Assembly: GCA_964036045.1 (NCBI GenBank)
Contig: OZ038392.1
Coordinates: 34,795,330 to 34,859,329, forward strand
DNA: 64,000 nt
Direction: 5' to 3'
Source: Eutreptiella sp. 'Long Island Sound 2002'
Taxonomy: Eukaryota; Euglenozoa; Euglenophyceae; Eutreptiales; Eutreptiaceae
In this document: piece after piece, positions 31,754 through 44,634 of the stretch
Layout: each line of letters opens with the position of its first letter
Position numbering within the stretch: the stretch's first letter is position 1
Translations under genes and position numbers: made by a program
The notes under the pieces: model-generated
What the model saw: only the letters and a program-made list of their open reading frames with translations
Database searches by the model: none
Told to the model about the DNA's origin: nothing

Positions 31754-32958
31754 GTTGTTAGATCAAAGCCAGGCAGGCGTATATGTGGGGAAAACGCCAC
31801 ATACCCCCCCATTTTGGCCATTTTGTGGCTATTCGCGTACCCTACCCCAAGGGGTTGAATTGTTAGTTTAACCCCTTGTAAAATCATTATTTTGTCCAAT
31901 AATCGCATCCCCCAATGAGTTTTTGGTCCGGACCCCCCCAGACCCCCCCCACTTGAAACCCACTTTTTTCAGGTTTTGAGGGAGGGGGGGGGGGTGGGGG
32001 GGGGGGGGGGGGGGGGGGGGTGGGGTCAAAAAATGACCCCCCTTTTTTTGGGTCGAAAATCATGAATCTTTTGGTTTTTTTCGATTTTGAGCCGAAAAAG
32101 TTTTTCCGGGTCCCGACTCTATGGGGTTTGTATGGGGCGGAGTGGGACGAGCGCTTATGCTGTTTGTGCACTTTTTGGCCATTTTTGCTATGTTTGCGGT
32201 TTTGGCAACCTCGGTGACCCCGTGGTACCCACTTTGAGGGGTGTGAGTGGGGATGTTGTGACAGTATATGCCTACTAGGATACAGAAGGACGTTTTTTGC
32301 AGTCTCTAGCCTTGCTTAGGGCCGTTCACAACCCGTGGCAAAGACGCGAAATGACTGTTTCCACCAATAATGGCCTAGTGAATGGGCTGGTACACAACCT
32401 GCTTATGCAGTTTTTCACCCCGGGCAGCTCAAAAATCGAAGTTTTGGAAACTTGTTTTTGTGATATTGTGACCACCTAAAATGACCATCCAAGGTATGTA
32501 AAGCATGTGTTAGGCCGTATTTACGTGTTTTTCACCCTATTTGGGTATTAGGTCCAGGGGGGGGGGGATCTCTTAGGGGATTGGTACACAACCTGCTTAT
32601 GCAGTTTTTCACCCTGGGCAGCTCAAAAATCGAAGTTTTCGAAACTTGTTTTTGTGATATTGTGACCACCTAAAATGACCATCCAAGGTATGTAAAGCAT
32701 GTTTTAGGCCGTATTTACGTGTTTTTCACCCTATTTGAGTATTAGGTCCGGGGGGGGGGGGGGGGCTCCCAAGGGATTGGTACACAACCTGCTTATGCAG
32801 TTTTTCACCCCGGGCAGCTCAAAAATCGAAGTTTTTCGAAACTTATTTTTTTGATATTGTGACCACCTAAACTGATCATCCAAGGTATGTAAAGCATTTC
32901 TTAGGCCGTCTTTATGTCGTTTTTTCCCTTTTGCTTGCAGTAGATTCTCTGCGAGGTG
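31742..32958 (+). repeat. TIR-bounded satellite unit 2
   Basis: 1217 bp between perfect 12-bp inverted ends: head, three monomers, tail. The tail is the TTTGCTTGCAGTAGATT stretch before the right end. Confidence 0.78.
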
Positions 32959-32980
32959 GACTTGCCGAAGGCAATAGAAT

Positions 32981-34277
32981 CACCTCGCAGAGGTTGTTAG
33001 ATCAAAGCCAGGCAGGCGTATATATGGGGAAAACGCCACATACCCCCCCATTTTGGCCATTTTGTGGCTATTCGCGTACCCTACCCCAAGGGGTTGAATT
33101 GTTAGTTTAACCCCTTGTAAAATCATTATTTTGTCCAATAATCGCATCCCCCAATGAGTTTTTGGTCCGGACCCCCCCAGACCCCCCCCACTTGAAACCC
33201 ACTTTTTTCAGGTTTTGAGGGAGGGGGGGGGGGGGTGGGGGGGGGGGGGGGTGGGGTCAAAAAATGACCCCCCCTTTTTTTGGGTCGAAAATCATGAATC
33301 TTTTGGTTTTTTTCGATGTTGAGCCGAAAAAGTTTTTCCGGGTCCCGACTCTATGGGGTTTGTATGGGGCGGAGTGGGACGAGCGCTTATGCTGTTTATG
33401 CACTTTTTGGCCATTTTTGCTATGTTTGCGGTTTTGGCAACCTCGGTGACCCCGTGGTACCCACTTTGAGGGGTGTGAGTGGGGATGTTGTGACAGTATA
33501 TGCCTACTAGGATACAGAAGGACGTTTTTTGCAGTCTCTAGCCTTGCTTAGGGCCGTTCACAACCCGTGGCAAAGACGCGAAATGACTGTTTCCGACAAT
33601 AATGGCCTAGTGAATGGGCCGGTACACAACCTGCTTATGCAGTTTTTCACCCCGGGCAGCTCAAAAATCGAAGTTTTGGAAACTTGTTTTTTTTGACATT
33701 GTGACCACCTAAAATGACCATCCAAGGTATGTAAAGCATGTTTTAGGCCGTATTTACGTGTTTTTCACCCTATTTGAGTATTAGGTCCTGGGGGGGGGGG
33801 GGGGGCTCCCAAGGGACGGGTGCACAACCTGCTTATGCAGTTTTTCACCTTGGACAGCTCAAAAATCGAAGTTTTCGAAACTTGGGTTTTTGATATTGTG
33901 ACCACCTAAAATGACCATCCAAGCTATGTAAAGCATGTTTTAGGCCGCATTTACGTGGTTTTCACCCTATTTGGGTATTAGGTCCGGGGGGGGGGGGGGG
34001 GGGGGGGGGGGGGCTCCCAAGGGATTGGTACACAGCCTGCTTATGCAGTTTTTCACCTTGGACAGCTCAAAAATCGAAGTTTTCGAAACTTATTTTTGTG
34101 ATATTGTGATCACCTAAAATGACCATCCAAGGTATGCAAAGCATGTTTTAGGCCGTATTTACGTGTTTTTCACCCTATTTGGGTATTAGGTCCGGGGGGG
34201 GGGGGGGGTTCTCCCAAGGGACGGGTGCACAACCTGCTTATGCAGTTTTTCACCCGGGACAGCTCAAAAATCGAAGT
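32981..34277 (+). repeat. satellite unit 3, without tail
   Basis: Begins with the left end sequence but runs from monomers directly into the next left end at 34278. The tail is missing. Confidence 0.7.
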
Positions 34278-37200
34278 CACCTCGCAGAGGTTGTTAGATC
34301 AAAGCCAGGCAGGCGTATATAGGGAAAATGCCACATACCCCCCCATTTGGGCCTTTTTGGGCCTATTCGCGTACCCTACCCCAAGGGGTTGAATTGTTAG
34401 CTTAACCCCTTGTAAAATCGTTATTTTGTCCAATAAACACATCCCCCAATGAGTTTTTGGTCCGGACCCCCCAACCCCCCCCACTTGAAACCCACTTTTT
34501 AGGGGGGGGTGGGGGGGGTGGGGGGGGGTGGGGGGGGCCCAAAAATGTCGGAAAAATGACCCCCCCTTTTTTTGGGTCGAAAATCATGAATCTTTTGGTT
34601 TTTTTCGATTTTGAGCCGAAAAAGTTTTTTCGGGTCCCGACTCCATAGGGTTTGTATGGGGCGGAGTGGGACGAGCGCTTATGCAGTTTATGCACTTTTT
34701 GGCCATTTTTGCTATTTTGGCTGTTTTGGCAACCTCGGTGACCCCGTGGTACCCACTCTGAGGGGTGTGAGTGGGGATGATGTGACAGTATATGCCTACT
34801 AGGATACGGAAGGACGTTTTTTGCAGTCTGTAGCCATGCTTAGGGCCGTTCACAACCCGTGCCAAAGACGCTAAATGACTGTTTCCACCAATAATGGCCT
34901 AGTGAATGGGCCGGTACACAACCTGCTTATGCAGTTTTTCACCCCGGGCAGCTCAAAAATCGAAGTTTTCGAAACTTGTTTTTTTGATATTGTCATCACC
35001 TAAAATGACCATCCAAGGTATATAAAGCATGTTTTAGGCCGTATTTACATTTTTTTTCACCCATATGGGTATTAGGTCGGGGGGGGGGGGGGGTCTCCCA
35101 AGGGATTGGTACACAACCTGCTTATGCAGTTTTTCACGCTTCAAAAATCGAAGTTTTCGAAACTTGTGTTTTTGATATTGTGACCACACAATATGACGAT
35201 CCAAGATATGTAAAGCATGTTTTACGCCGTATTTACGTGTTTTTTACCCGATTTCGGTACTAGGTCCGGGGGGGGGGGGGGGCTCCCAAGGGATTGGTAC
35301 ACAACCTGCTTATGCAGTTTTTCACCCCGGGCAGCTCGTCTCAGGGGTTATGGAGCTACTTTTCTTCTTCCCCACATTGAGGACACCGAGAAGGCAGGGG
35401 CCATGTCGTCAATTTGATTTCCCTCCTCTTTGGGGACCCTGGGAAGGCAGGGGGTTCTGTAGCCACTTTCATTCTTCCCTCTTTGTGGGAACCTGAGACG
35501 GCAACTCCCCCCTCTGCCACCCCATCCCACTCCCACGAACCAAGTGCCCAAGCCACCCTATTTGGTGAGGAGGCTATGGCAAGGGCTGAGGCGGCAGCAA
35601 GGCGGAGCGCGACCCACTGCCAGGATTGTGCCCATCACGAGCCCAATTGTGTTGTGCGCCCTCACATTACCCGGCCCCATTAAGAACGCTTGTCCGCGTT
35701 GTCATATGAGGCGATGGTTTCCAAACCTGGTGAATGAATTCCTGCGCTCCGCCTTTGAACAATGGCCTACAAACATTGGAACGCCATCTTCGATTGCCTT
35801 GTGTCTTGCACTGCACGCCGGGTGCCTTCGCTGCTTCATTGGTGTGTCTGCTGCAGCGCCCTACTTGTTGTTCTTCTGTGGTGAACAATAAATGTGATGT
35901 TACCCCACATGTCCATTCAAAATGCTCCGAATATAACAGGGAAACCCAAAAATGCCCCGCAAAAATCGAAGTTTTCGAAACTTGTTTTTTTGATACCGTG
36001 ATCACTTAAAATGACCACCCAAGCTATGTAAAGCATGTTCTAGGCTGTATTTACGTGTTTTTCACCCTATTTTGGTGTTAGCTCCGGGGGGGGGGGGGGG
36101 CTCCCAATGGACCAGTGCACAACCTGCTTATGCAGTTTTTCACCCTGTAGAGCTCAAAAATGGCAGTTTTCGAAACTTGTGTTTTTGATATTGTGACCAC
36201 ACAATATGACCATCCAAGGTATGTAAAGCATGTTTTTAGGCCGTATTTACGTGTTTTTCACCCGATTTCGGTATGAAGTCCGGGGGGGGGGGGTCTCCCA
36301 AGGGATTGGTACACAACCTGCCACCGACCTGCTCATGCAGTTTTTCACCCCGGACAGCTCAAAAATCGAAGTTTTCGGAACTTATGTGTTTGATACCGTG
36401 ATCACTTAAAATGACCACCCAAGCTATGTAAAGCATGTTCTAGGCTGTATTTACGTGTTTTTCACCCTATTTTGGTGTTAGCTCCGGGGGGGGGGGGGGG
36501 CTCCCAATGGACCAGTGCACAACCTGCTTATGCAGTTTTTCACCCTGGGCAGCTCAAAACTCAAAGTTTTCGAACATTGTGTTTTTGATATTGTGACCAC
36601 ACAATATGACCATCCAAGGTATGTAAAGCATGTTCTAGGCCGTATTTACATGTTTTCCACCTGATTGCGGTATTAGGTCCGGGGGGGGGGGGGGGTCTCC
36701 CAGGGGATTGGTACGCCACCTGCCACCTGCTTATGCAGTTTTTCACCCCGGACAGCTCAAAAATCGAAGTTTTCGGAACTAACTTTTTTGATACCATGAT
36801 CACCTAAAATGACCATCCGAGGTATGTAAAGCATTCTTTAGGCCCTATTTACGTGTTTTTCCCCCTATTTGGGTATTAGGCGCACGGGGGGAGGGGGGGG
36901 GGGCTGTCTTTCAAGGGATTGGTACACAACCTGCTTGTGCGGTTTTTCACCCTGGGCAGCTTAGAAATTGAAGTTTTCGAAAGTTATTTTTCTGATACTG
37001 TGATCACCTAAAACGATCATCCAAGGTATGTAAAGCATGTTTTAAGCCGTATTTATGTCGTTGTTTCCCTATTTTGTGTGTGCGCTGCTTGGAGTAGATT
37101 CTCTGCGAGGTGGACTTGCCGAAGGCAATAGAATTTTTGAAACTTGTTTTTTTGATACTGTGACCACCCAAAATGACCATCCAAGGTATGTAAAGCATGT

Positions 37201-37728
37201 TTTAGGCCGTATTTACGTGTTTTTCACCCTATTTGGGTATCAAGTCCCGGGGGGGGGGGGGGGGGCTCCTAGGGGATTGGTACACAACCTGCGTATGCAG
37301 TTTTTCACCCCGGACAGCTCAAAACTCAAAGTTTCGAAACTTGTTTTTGTGATATTGTGATCACCTAAAAATGACCATCCAAGGTATGTAAAGCATGTTT
37401 TAGGCCGTATTTACGTGTTTTTCACCCTATTTGGGTATTAGGTCGGGGGGGGGGGGGGGGCCTCCCAAGGGACGGGTGCACAACCTGCTTGTGCAGCTTT
37501 TCACCCCGGACAGCTCAAAACTCAAAGTTTTCGAAACTTGTTTTTGTGATATTGTGACCACCCAAAATGACCATCCAAGGTATGCAAAGCATGTTTTAGG
37601 CCGTATTTACGTGTTTTTCACCCTATTTGGATATCAGGTCCGGGGGGGTGGGGGGGGGGGGGCTCCCAAGGGATTGGTACACAACCTGCTTATGCAGTTT
37701 TTCACCCCGGACAGCTCAAAAATAAAGT
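34278..37728 (+). repeat. 3.45-kb higher-order repeat, copy 1
   Basis: Order: left end and head, two or three monomers, a 623-bp cassette (35338-35960), several monomers, tail with right end (37101-37112) and linker, three more monomers. Carries small differences from copies 2-4. Confidence 0.9.
35338..35960 (+). repeat. 623-bp cassette in satellite, copy 1
   Basis: Non-satellite sequence inserted between GCAGCTC and AAAAATCGAAG of a monomer. It contains AATAAA (35887-35892) and open frames. In this copy a frame of 89 codons (35414-35683) ends CQDCAHHEPNCVVRPHITRP. The next frame begins NACPRCHMRRWFPNL. It could be a captured gene or retrocopy fragment. Other copies have one extra C near 35485, which shifts the frame. 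Confidence 0.75.
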
Positions 37729-40700
37729 CACCTCGCAGAGGTTGTTAGATCAAAGCTAGGCAGGCGTATATAGGGGAAAATGCCACATACCCCCCCATTT
37801 GGGCCTTTTTGGGCCTATTCGCGTACCCTACCCCAAGGGGTTGAATTTTTAGCTTAACCCCTTGTAAAATCATTATTTTGTCCAATAAACACATCCCCCA
37901 ATGAGTTTTTGGTCCGGACCCCCCCAACCCCCCCCCACTTGAAACCCACTTTTTAGGGGGGGGTGGGGGGGTGGGGGGGGTGGGGGGGGGGGCAAAAATG
38001 TCGGAAAAATGACCCCCCCTTTTTTTGGGTCGAAAATCATGAATCTTTTGGCTTTTTTCGATTTTGTGCCGAAAAAGTTTTTTCGCGTCCTGACTCCATA
38101 GGGTTTGTATGGGGCGGAGTGGGACGAGCGCTTATGCAGTTTATGCACTTTTTGGCCATTTTTGCTATTTTGGCTGTTTTGGCAACCTCGGTGACCCCGT
38201 GGTACCCACTCTGAGGGGTGTGAGTGGGGATGATGTGACAGTATATGCCTACTAGGATACGGAAGGACGTTTTTTGCAGTCTGTAGCCATGCTTAGGGCC
38301 GTTCACAACCCGTGCCAAAGACGCTAAATGACTGTTTCCACCAATAATGGCCTAGTGAATGGGCCGGTACACAACCTGCTTATGCAGTTTTTCACCCCGG
38401 GCAGCTCAAAAATCGAAGTTTTCGAAACTTGTTTTTTTGATATTGTCATCACCTAAAATGACCATCCAAGGTATATAAAGCATGTTTTAGGCCGTATTTA
38501 CATTTTTTTCACCCATATGGGTATTAGGTCGGGGGGGGGGGGGGGTCTCCCAAGGGATTGGTACACAACCTGCTTATGCAGTTTTTCACGCTTCAAAAAT
38601 CGAAGTTTTCGAAACTTGTGTTTTTGATATTGTGACCACACAATATGACGATCCAAGATATGTAAAGCATGTTTTACGCCGTATTTACGTGTTTTTTACC
38701 CGATTTCGGTACTAGGTCCGGGGGGGGGGGGGGGGGGGCTCCCAAGGATTGGTACACAACCTGCTTATGCAGTTTTTCACCCCGGGCAGCTCGTCTCAGG
38801 GGTTATGGAGCTACTTTTCTTCTTCCCCACATTGAGGACACCGAGAAGGCAGGGGCCATGTCGTCAATTTGATTTCCCTCCTCTTTGGGGACCCTGGGAA
38901 GGCAGGGGGTTCTGTAGCCACTTTCATTCTTCCCCTCTTTGTGGGAACCTGAGACGGCAACTCCCCCCTCTGCCACCCCATCCCACTCCCACGAACCAAG
39001 TGCCCAAGCCACCCTATTTGGTGAGGAGGCTATGGCAAGGGCTGAGGCGGCAGCAAGGCGGAGCGCGACCCACTGCCAGGATTGTGCCCATCACGAGCCC
39101 AATTGTGTTGTGCGCCCTCACATTACCCGGCCCCATTAAGAACGCTTGTCCGCGTTGTCATATGAGGCGATGGTTTCCAAACCTGGTGAATGAATTCCTG
39201 CGCTCCGCCTTTGAACAATGGCCTACAAACATTGGAACGCCATCTTCGATTGCCTTGTGTCTTGCACTGCACGCCGGGTGCCTTCGCTGCTTCATTGGTG
39301 TGTCTGCTGCAGCGCCCTACTTGTTGTTCTTCTGTGGTGAACAATAAATGTGATGTTACCCCACATGTCCATTCAAAATGCTCCGAATATAACAGGGAAA
39401 CCCAAAAATGCCCCGCAAAAATCGAAGTTTTCGAAACTTGTTTTTTGATACCGTGATCACTTAAAATGACCACCCAAGCTATGTAAAGCATGTTCTAGGC
39501 TGTATTTACGTGTTTTTCACCCTATTTTGGTGTTAGCTCCGGGGGGGGGGGGGGGCTCCCAATGGACCAGTGCACAACCTGCTTATGCAGTTTTTCACCC
39601 TGTAGAGCTCAAAAAATGGCAGTTTTCGAAACTTGTGTTTTTGATATTGTGACCACATAATATGACCATCCAAGGTATGTAAAGCATGTTTTAGGCCGTA
39701 TTTACGTGTTTTTCACCCGATTTCGGTATGAAGTCCGGGGGGGGGGGGTCTCCCAAGGGATTGGTACACAACCTGCCACCGACCTGCTCATGCAGTTTTT
39801 CACCCCGGACAGCTCAAAAATCGAAGTTTTCGGAACTTATGTGTTTGATACCGTGATCACTTAAAATGACCACCCAAGCTATGTAAAGCATGTTCTAGGC
39901 TGTATTTACGTGTTTTTCACCCTATTTTGGTGTTAGCTCCGGGGGGGGGGGGGGGGGGCTCCCAATGGACCAGTGCACAACCTGCTTATGCAGTTTTTCA
40001 CCCTGGGCAGCTCAAAACTCAAAAGTTTTCGAACATTGTGTTTTTGATATTGTGACCACACAATATGACCATCCAAGGTATGTAAAGCATGTTCTAGGCC
40101 GTATTTACATGTTTTCCACCTGATTGCGGTATTAGGTCCGGGGGGGGGGGGGGGGGGTCTTCCAGGGGATTGGTACGCCACCTGCCACCTGCTTATGCAG
40201 TTTTTCACCCCGGACAGCTCAAAAATCGAAGTTTTCGGAACTAATTTTTTTGATACCATGATCACCTAAAATGACCATCCGAGGTATGTAAAGCATTCTT
40301 TAGGCCCTATTTACGTGTTTTTCCCCCTATTTGGGTATTAGGCGCACGGGGGGAGGGGGGGGGCTGTCTTTCAAGGGATTGGTACACAACCTGCTTGTGC
40401 GGTTTTTCACCCTGGGCAGCTTAGAAATTGAAGTTTTCGAAAGTTATTTTTCTGATACTGTGATCACCTAAAACGATCATCCAAGGTATGTAAAGCATGT
40501 TTTAAGCCGTATTTATGTCGTTGTTTCCCTATTTTGTGTGTGCGCTGCTTGGAGTAGATTCTCTGCGAGGTGGACTTGCCGAAGGCAATAGAATTTTTGA
40601 AACTTGTTTTTTTGATACTGTGACCACCCAAAATGACCATCCAAGGTATGTAAAGCATGTTTTAGGCCGTATTTACGTGTTTTTCACCCTATTTGGGTAT

Positions 40701-41187
40701 CAAGTCCCGGGGGGGGGGGGGGGGGGCTCCTAGGGGATTGGTACACAACCTGCGTATGCAGTTTTTCACCCCGGACAGCTCAAAACTCAAAGTTTTCGAA
40801 ACTTGTTTTTGTGATATTGTGATCACCTAAAATGACCATCCAAGGTATGTAAAGCATGTTTTAGGCCGTATTTACGTGTTTTTCACCCTATTTGGGTATT
40901 AGGTCGGGGGGGGGGGGGGGGCCTCCCAAGGGACGGGTGCACAACCTGCTTGTGCAGCTTTTCACCCCGGACAGCTCAAAACTCAAAGTTTTCGAAACTT
41001 GTTTTTGTGATATTGTGACCACCCAAAATGACCATCCAAGGTATGCAAAGCATGTTTTAGGCCGTATTTACGTGTTTTTCACCCTATTTGGATATCAGGT
41101 CCGGGGGGGGTGGGGGGGGGGCTCCCAAGGGATTGGTACACAACCTGCTTATGCAGTTTTTCACCCCGGACAGCTCAAAAATAAAGT
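37729..41187 (+). repeat. 3.45-kb higher-order repeat, copy 2
   Basis: Same order as copy 1. Nearly identical to copies 3 and 4 apart from G-run lengths and single-base indels. Right end at 40561-40572. Confidence 0.92.
38793..39416 (+). repeat. cassette, copy 2
   Basis: 624 bp, with the extra C. A 180-codon plus-strand frame (38805-39347) spans most of it. Confidence 0.85.
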
Positions 41188-44100
41188 CACCTCGCAGAGG
41201 TTGTTAGATCAAAGCTAGGCAGGCGTATATAGGGGAAAATGCCACATACCCCCCCATTTGGGCCTTTTGGGCCTATTCGCGTACCCTACCCCAAGGGGTT
41301 GAATTTTTAGCTTAACCCTTGTAAAATCATTATTTTGTCCAATAAACACATCCCCCAATGAGTTTTTGGTCCGGACCCCCCCAACCCCCCCCCACTTGAA
41401 ACCCACTTTTTAGGGGGGGGTGGGGGGGTGGGGGGGGTGGGGGGGGGGCAAAAATGTCGGAAAAATGACCCCCCTTTTTTTGGGTCGAAAATCATGAATC
41501 TTTTGGCTTTTTTCGATTTTGAGCCGAAAAAGTTTTTTCGCGTCCCGACTCCATAGGGTTTGTATGGGGCGGAGTGGGACGAGCGCTTATGCAGTTTATG
41601 CACTTTTTGGCCATTTTTGCTATTTTGGCTGTTTTGGCAACCTCGGTGACCCCGTGGTACCCACTCTGAGGGGTGTGAGTGGGGATGATGTGACAGTATA
41701 TGCCTACTAGGATACGGAAGGACGTTTTTTGCAGTCTGTAGCCATGCTTAGGGCCGTTCACAACCCGTGCCAAAGACGCCAAATGACTGTTTCCACCAAT
41801 AATGGCCTAGTGAATGGGCCGGTACACAACCTGCTTATGCAGTTTTTCACCCCGGGCAGCTCAAAAATCGAAGTTTTCGAAACTTGTTTTTTTGATATTG
41901 TCATCACCTAAAATGACCATCCAAGGTATATAAAGCATGTTTTAGGCCGTATTTACATTTTTTTCACCCATATGGGTATTAGGTCGGGGGGGGGGGGGGG
42001 TCTCCCAAGGGATTGGTACACAACCTGCTTATGCAGTTTTTCACGCTTCAAAAATCGAAGTTTTCGAAACTTGTGTTTTTGATATTGTGACCACACAATA
42101 TGACGATCCAAGATATGTAAAGCATGTTTTACGCCGTATTTACGTGTTTTTTACCCGATTTCGGTACTAGGTCCGGGGGGGGGGGGGGGGCTCCCAAGGG
42201 ATTGGTACACAACCTGCTTATGCAGTTTTTCACCCCGGGCAGCTCGTCTCAGGGGTTATGGAGCTACTTTTCTTCTTCCCCACATTGAGGACACCGAGAA
42301 GGCAGGGGCCATGTCGTCAATTTGATTTCCCTCCTCTTTGGGGACCCTGGGAAGGCAGGGGGTTCTGTAGCCACTTTCATTCTTCCCCTCTTTGTGGGAA
42401 CCTGAGACGGCAACTCCCCCCTCTGCCACCCCATCCCACTCCCACGAACCAAGTGCCCAAGCCACCCTATTTGGTGAGGAGGCTATGGCAAGGGCTGAGG
42501 CGGCAGCAAGGCGGAGCGCGACCCACTGCCAGGATTGTGCCCATCACGAGCCCAATTGTGTTGTGCGCCCTCACATTACCCGGCCCCATTAAGAACGCTT
42601 GTCCGCGTTGTCATATGAGGCGATGGTTTCCAAACCTGGTGAATGAATTCCTGCGCTCCGCCTTTGAACAATGGCCTACAAACATTGGAACGCCATCTTC
42701 GATTGCCTTGTGTCTTGCACTGCACGCCGGGTGCCTTCGCTGCTTCATTGGTGTGTCTGCTGCAGCGCCCTACTTGTTGTTCTTCTGTGGTGAACAATAA
42801 ATGTGATGTTACCCCACATGTCCATTCAAAATGCTCCGAATATAACAGGGAAACCCAAAAATGCCCCGCAAAAAATCGAAGTTTTCGAAACTTGTTTTTT
42901 TGATACCGTGATCACTTAAAATGACCACCCAAGCTATGTAAAGCATGTTCTAGGCTGTATTTACGTGTTTTTCACCCTATTTTGGTGTTAGCTCCGGGGG
43001 GGGGGGGGGCTCCCAATGGACCAGTGCACAACCTGCTTATGCAGTTTTTCACCCTGTAGAGCTCAAAAAATGGCAGTTTTCGAAACTTGTGTTTTTGATA
43101 TTGTGACCACATAATATGACCATCCAAGGTATGTAAAGCATGTTTTAGGCCGTATTTACGTGTTTTTCACCCGATTTCGGTATGAAGTCCGGGGGGGGGG
43201 GGGTCTCCCAAGGATTGGTACACAACCTGCCACCGACCTGCTCATGCAGTTTTTCACCCCGGACAGCTCAAAAATCGAAGTTTTCGGAACTTATGTGTTT
43301 GATACCGTGATCACTTAAAATGACCACCCAAGCTATGTAAAGCATGTTCTAGGCTGTATTTACGTGTTTTTTCACCCTATTTTGGTGTTAGCTCCGGGGG
43401 GGGGGGGGGGCTCCCAATGGACCAGTGCACAACCTGCTTATGCAGTTTTCACCCTGGGCAGCTCAAAACTCAAAGTTTTCGAACATTGTGTTTTTGATAT
43501 TGTGACCACACAATATGACCATCCAAGGTATGTAAAGCATGTTCTAGGCCGTATTTACATGTTTTCCACCTGATTGCGGTATTAGGTCCGGGGGGGGGGG
43601 GGGGTCTTCCCAGGGGATTGGTACGCCACCTGCCACCTGCTTATGCAGTTTTTCACCCCGGACAGCTCAAAATCGAAGTTTTCGGAACTAATTTTTTTGA
43701 TACCATGATCACCTAAAATGACCATCCGAGGTATGTAAAGCATTCTTTAGGCCCTATTTACGTGTTTTTCCCCCTATTTGGGTATTAGGCGCACGGGGGG
43801 AGGGGGGGGGGCTGTCTTTCAAGGGATTGGTACACAACCTGCTTGTGCGGTTTTTCACCCTGGGCAGCTTAGAAATTGAAGTTTTCGAAAGTTATTTTTC
43901 TGATACTGTGATCACCTAAAACGATCATCCAAGGTATGTAAAGCATGTTTTAAGCCGTATTTATGTCGTTGTTTCCCTATTTTGTGTGTGCGCTGCTTGG
44001 AGTAGATTCTCTGCGAGGTGGACTTGCCGAAGGCAATAGAATTTTTGAAACTTGTTTTTTTGATACTGTGACCACCCAAAATGACCATCCAAGGTATGTA

Positions 44101-44634
44101 AAGCATGTTTTAGGCCGTATTTACGTGTTTTTCACCCTATTTGGGTATCAAGTCCCGGGGGGGGGGGGGGGGGGCTCCTAGGGGATTGGTACACAACCTG
44201 CGTATGCAGTTTTTCACCCCGGACAGCTCAAAACTCAAAGTTTTCGAAACTTGTTTTTGTGATATTGTGATCACCTAAAATGACCATCCAAGGTATGTAA
44301 AGCATGTTTTAGGCCGTATTTACGTGTTTTTCACCCTATTTGGGTATTAGGTCGGGGGGGGGGGGGGGCCTCCCAAGGGACGGGTGCACAACCTGCTTGT
44401 GCAGCTTTTCACCCCGGACAGCTCAAAACTCAAAGTTTTCGAAACTTGTTTTTGTGATATTGTGACCACCCAAAATGACCATCCAAGGTATGCAAAGCAT
44501 GTTTTAGGCCGTATTTACGTGTTTTTCACCCTATTTGGATATCAGGTCCGGGGGGGGTGGGGGGGGGGCTCCCAAGGGATTGGTACACAACCTGCTTATG
44601 CAGTTTTTCACCCCGGACAGCTCAAAAATAAAGT
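41188..44634 (+). repeat. 3.45-kb higher-order repeat, copy 3
   Basis: As copy 2. Right end at 44009-44020. Confidence 0.92.
42246..42869 (+). repeat. cassette, copy 3
   Basis: 624 bp, appears identical to copy 2. Confidence 0.85.

Noticed and set aside
31887-32171. Pro-rich ORFs over G/C runs in satellite heads
   Set aside because: The proline runs are translated homopolymers whose length varies between copies, so the frame is not conserved.
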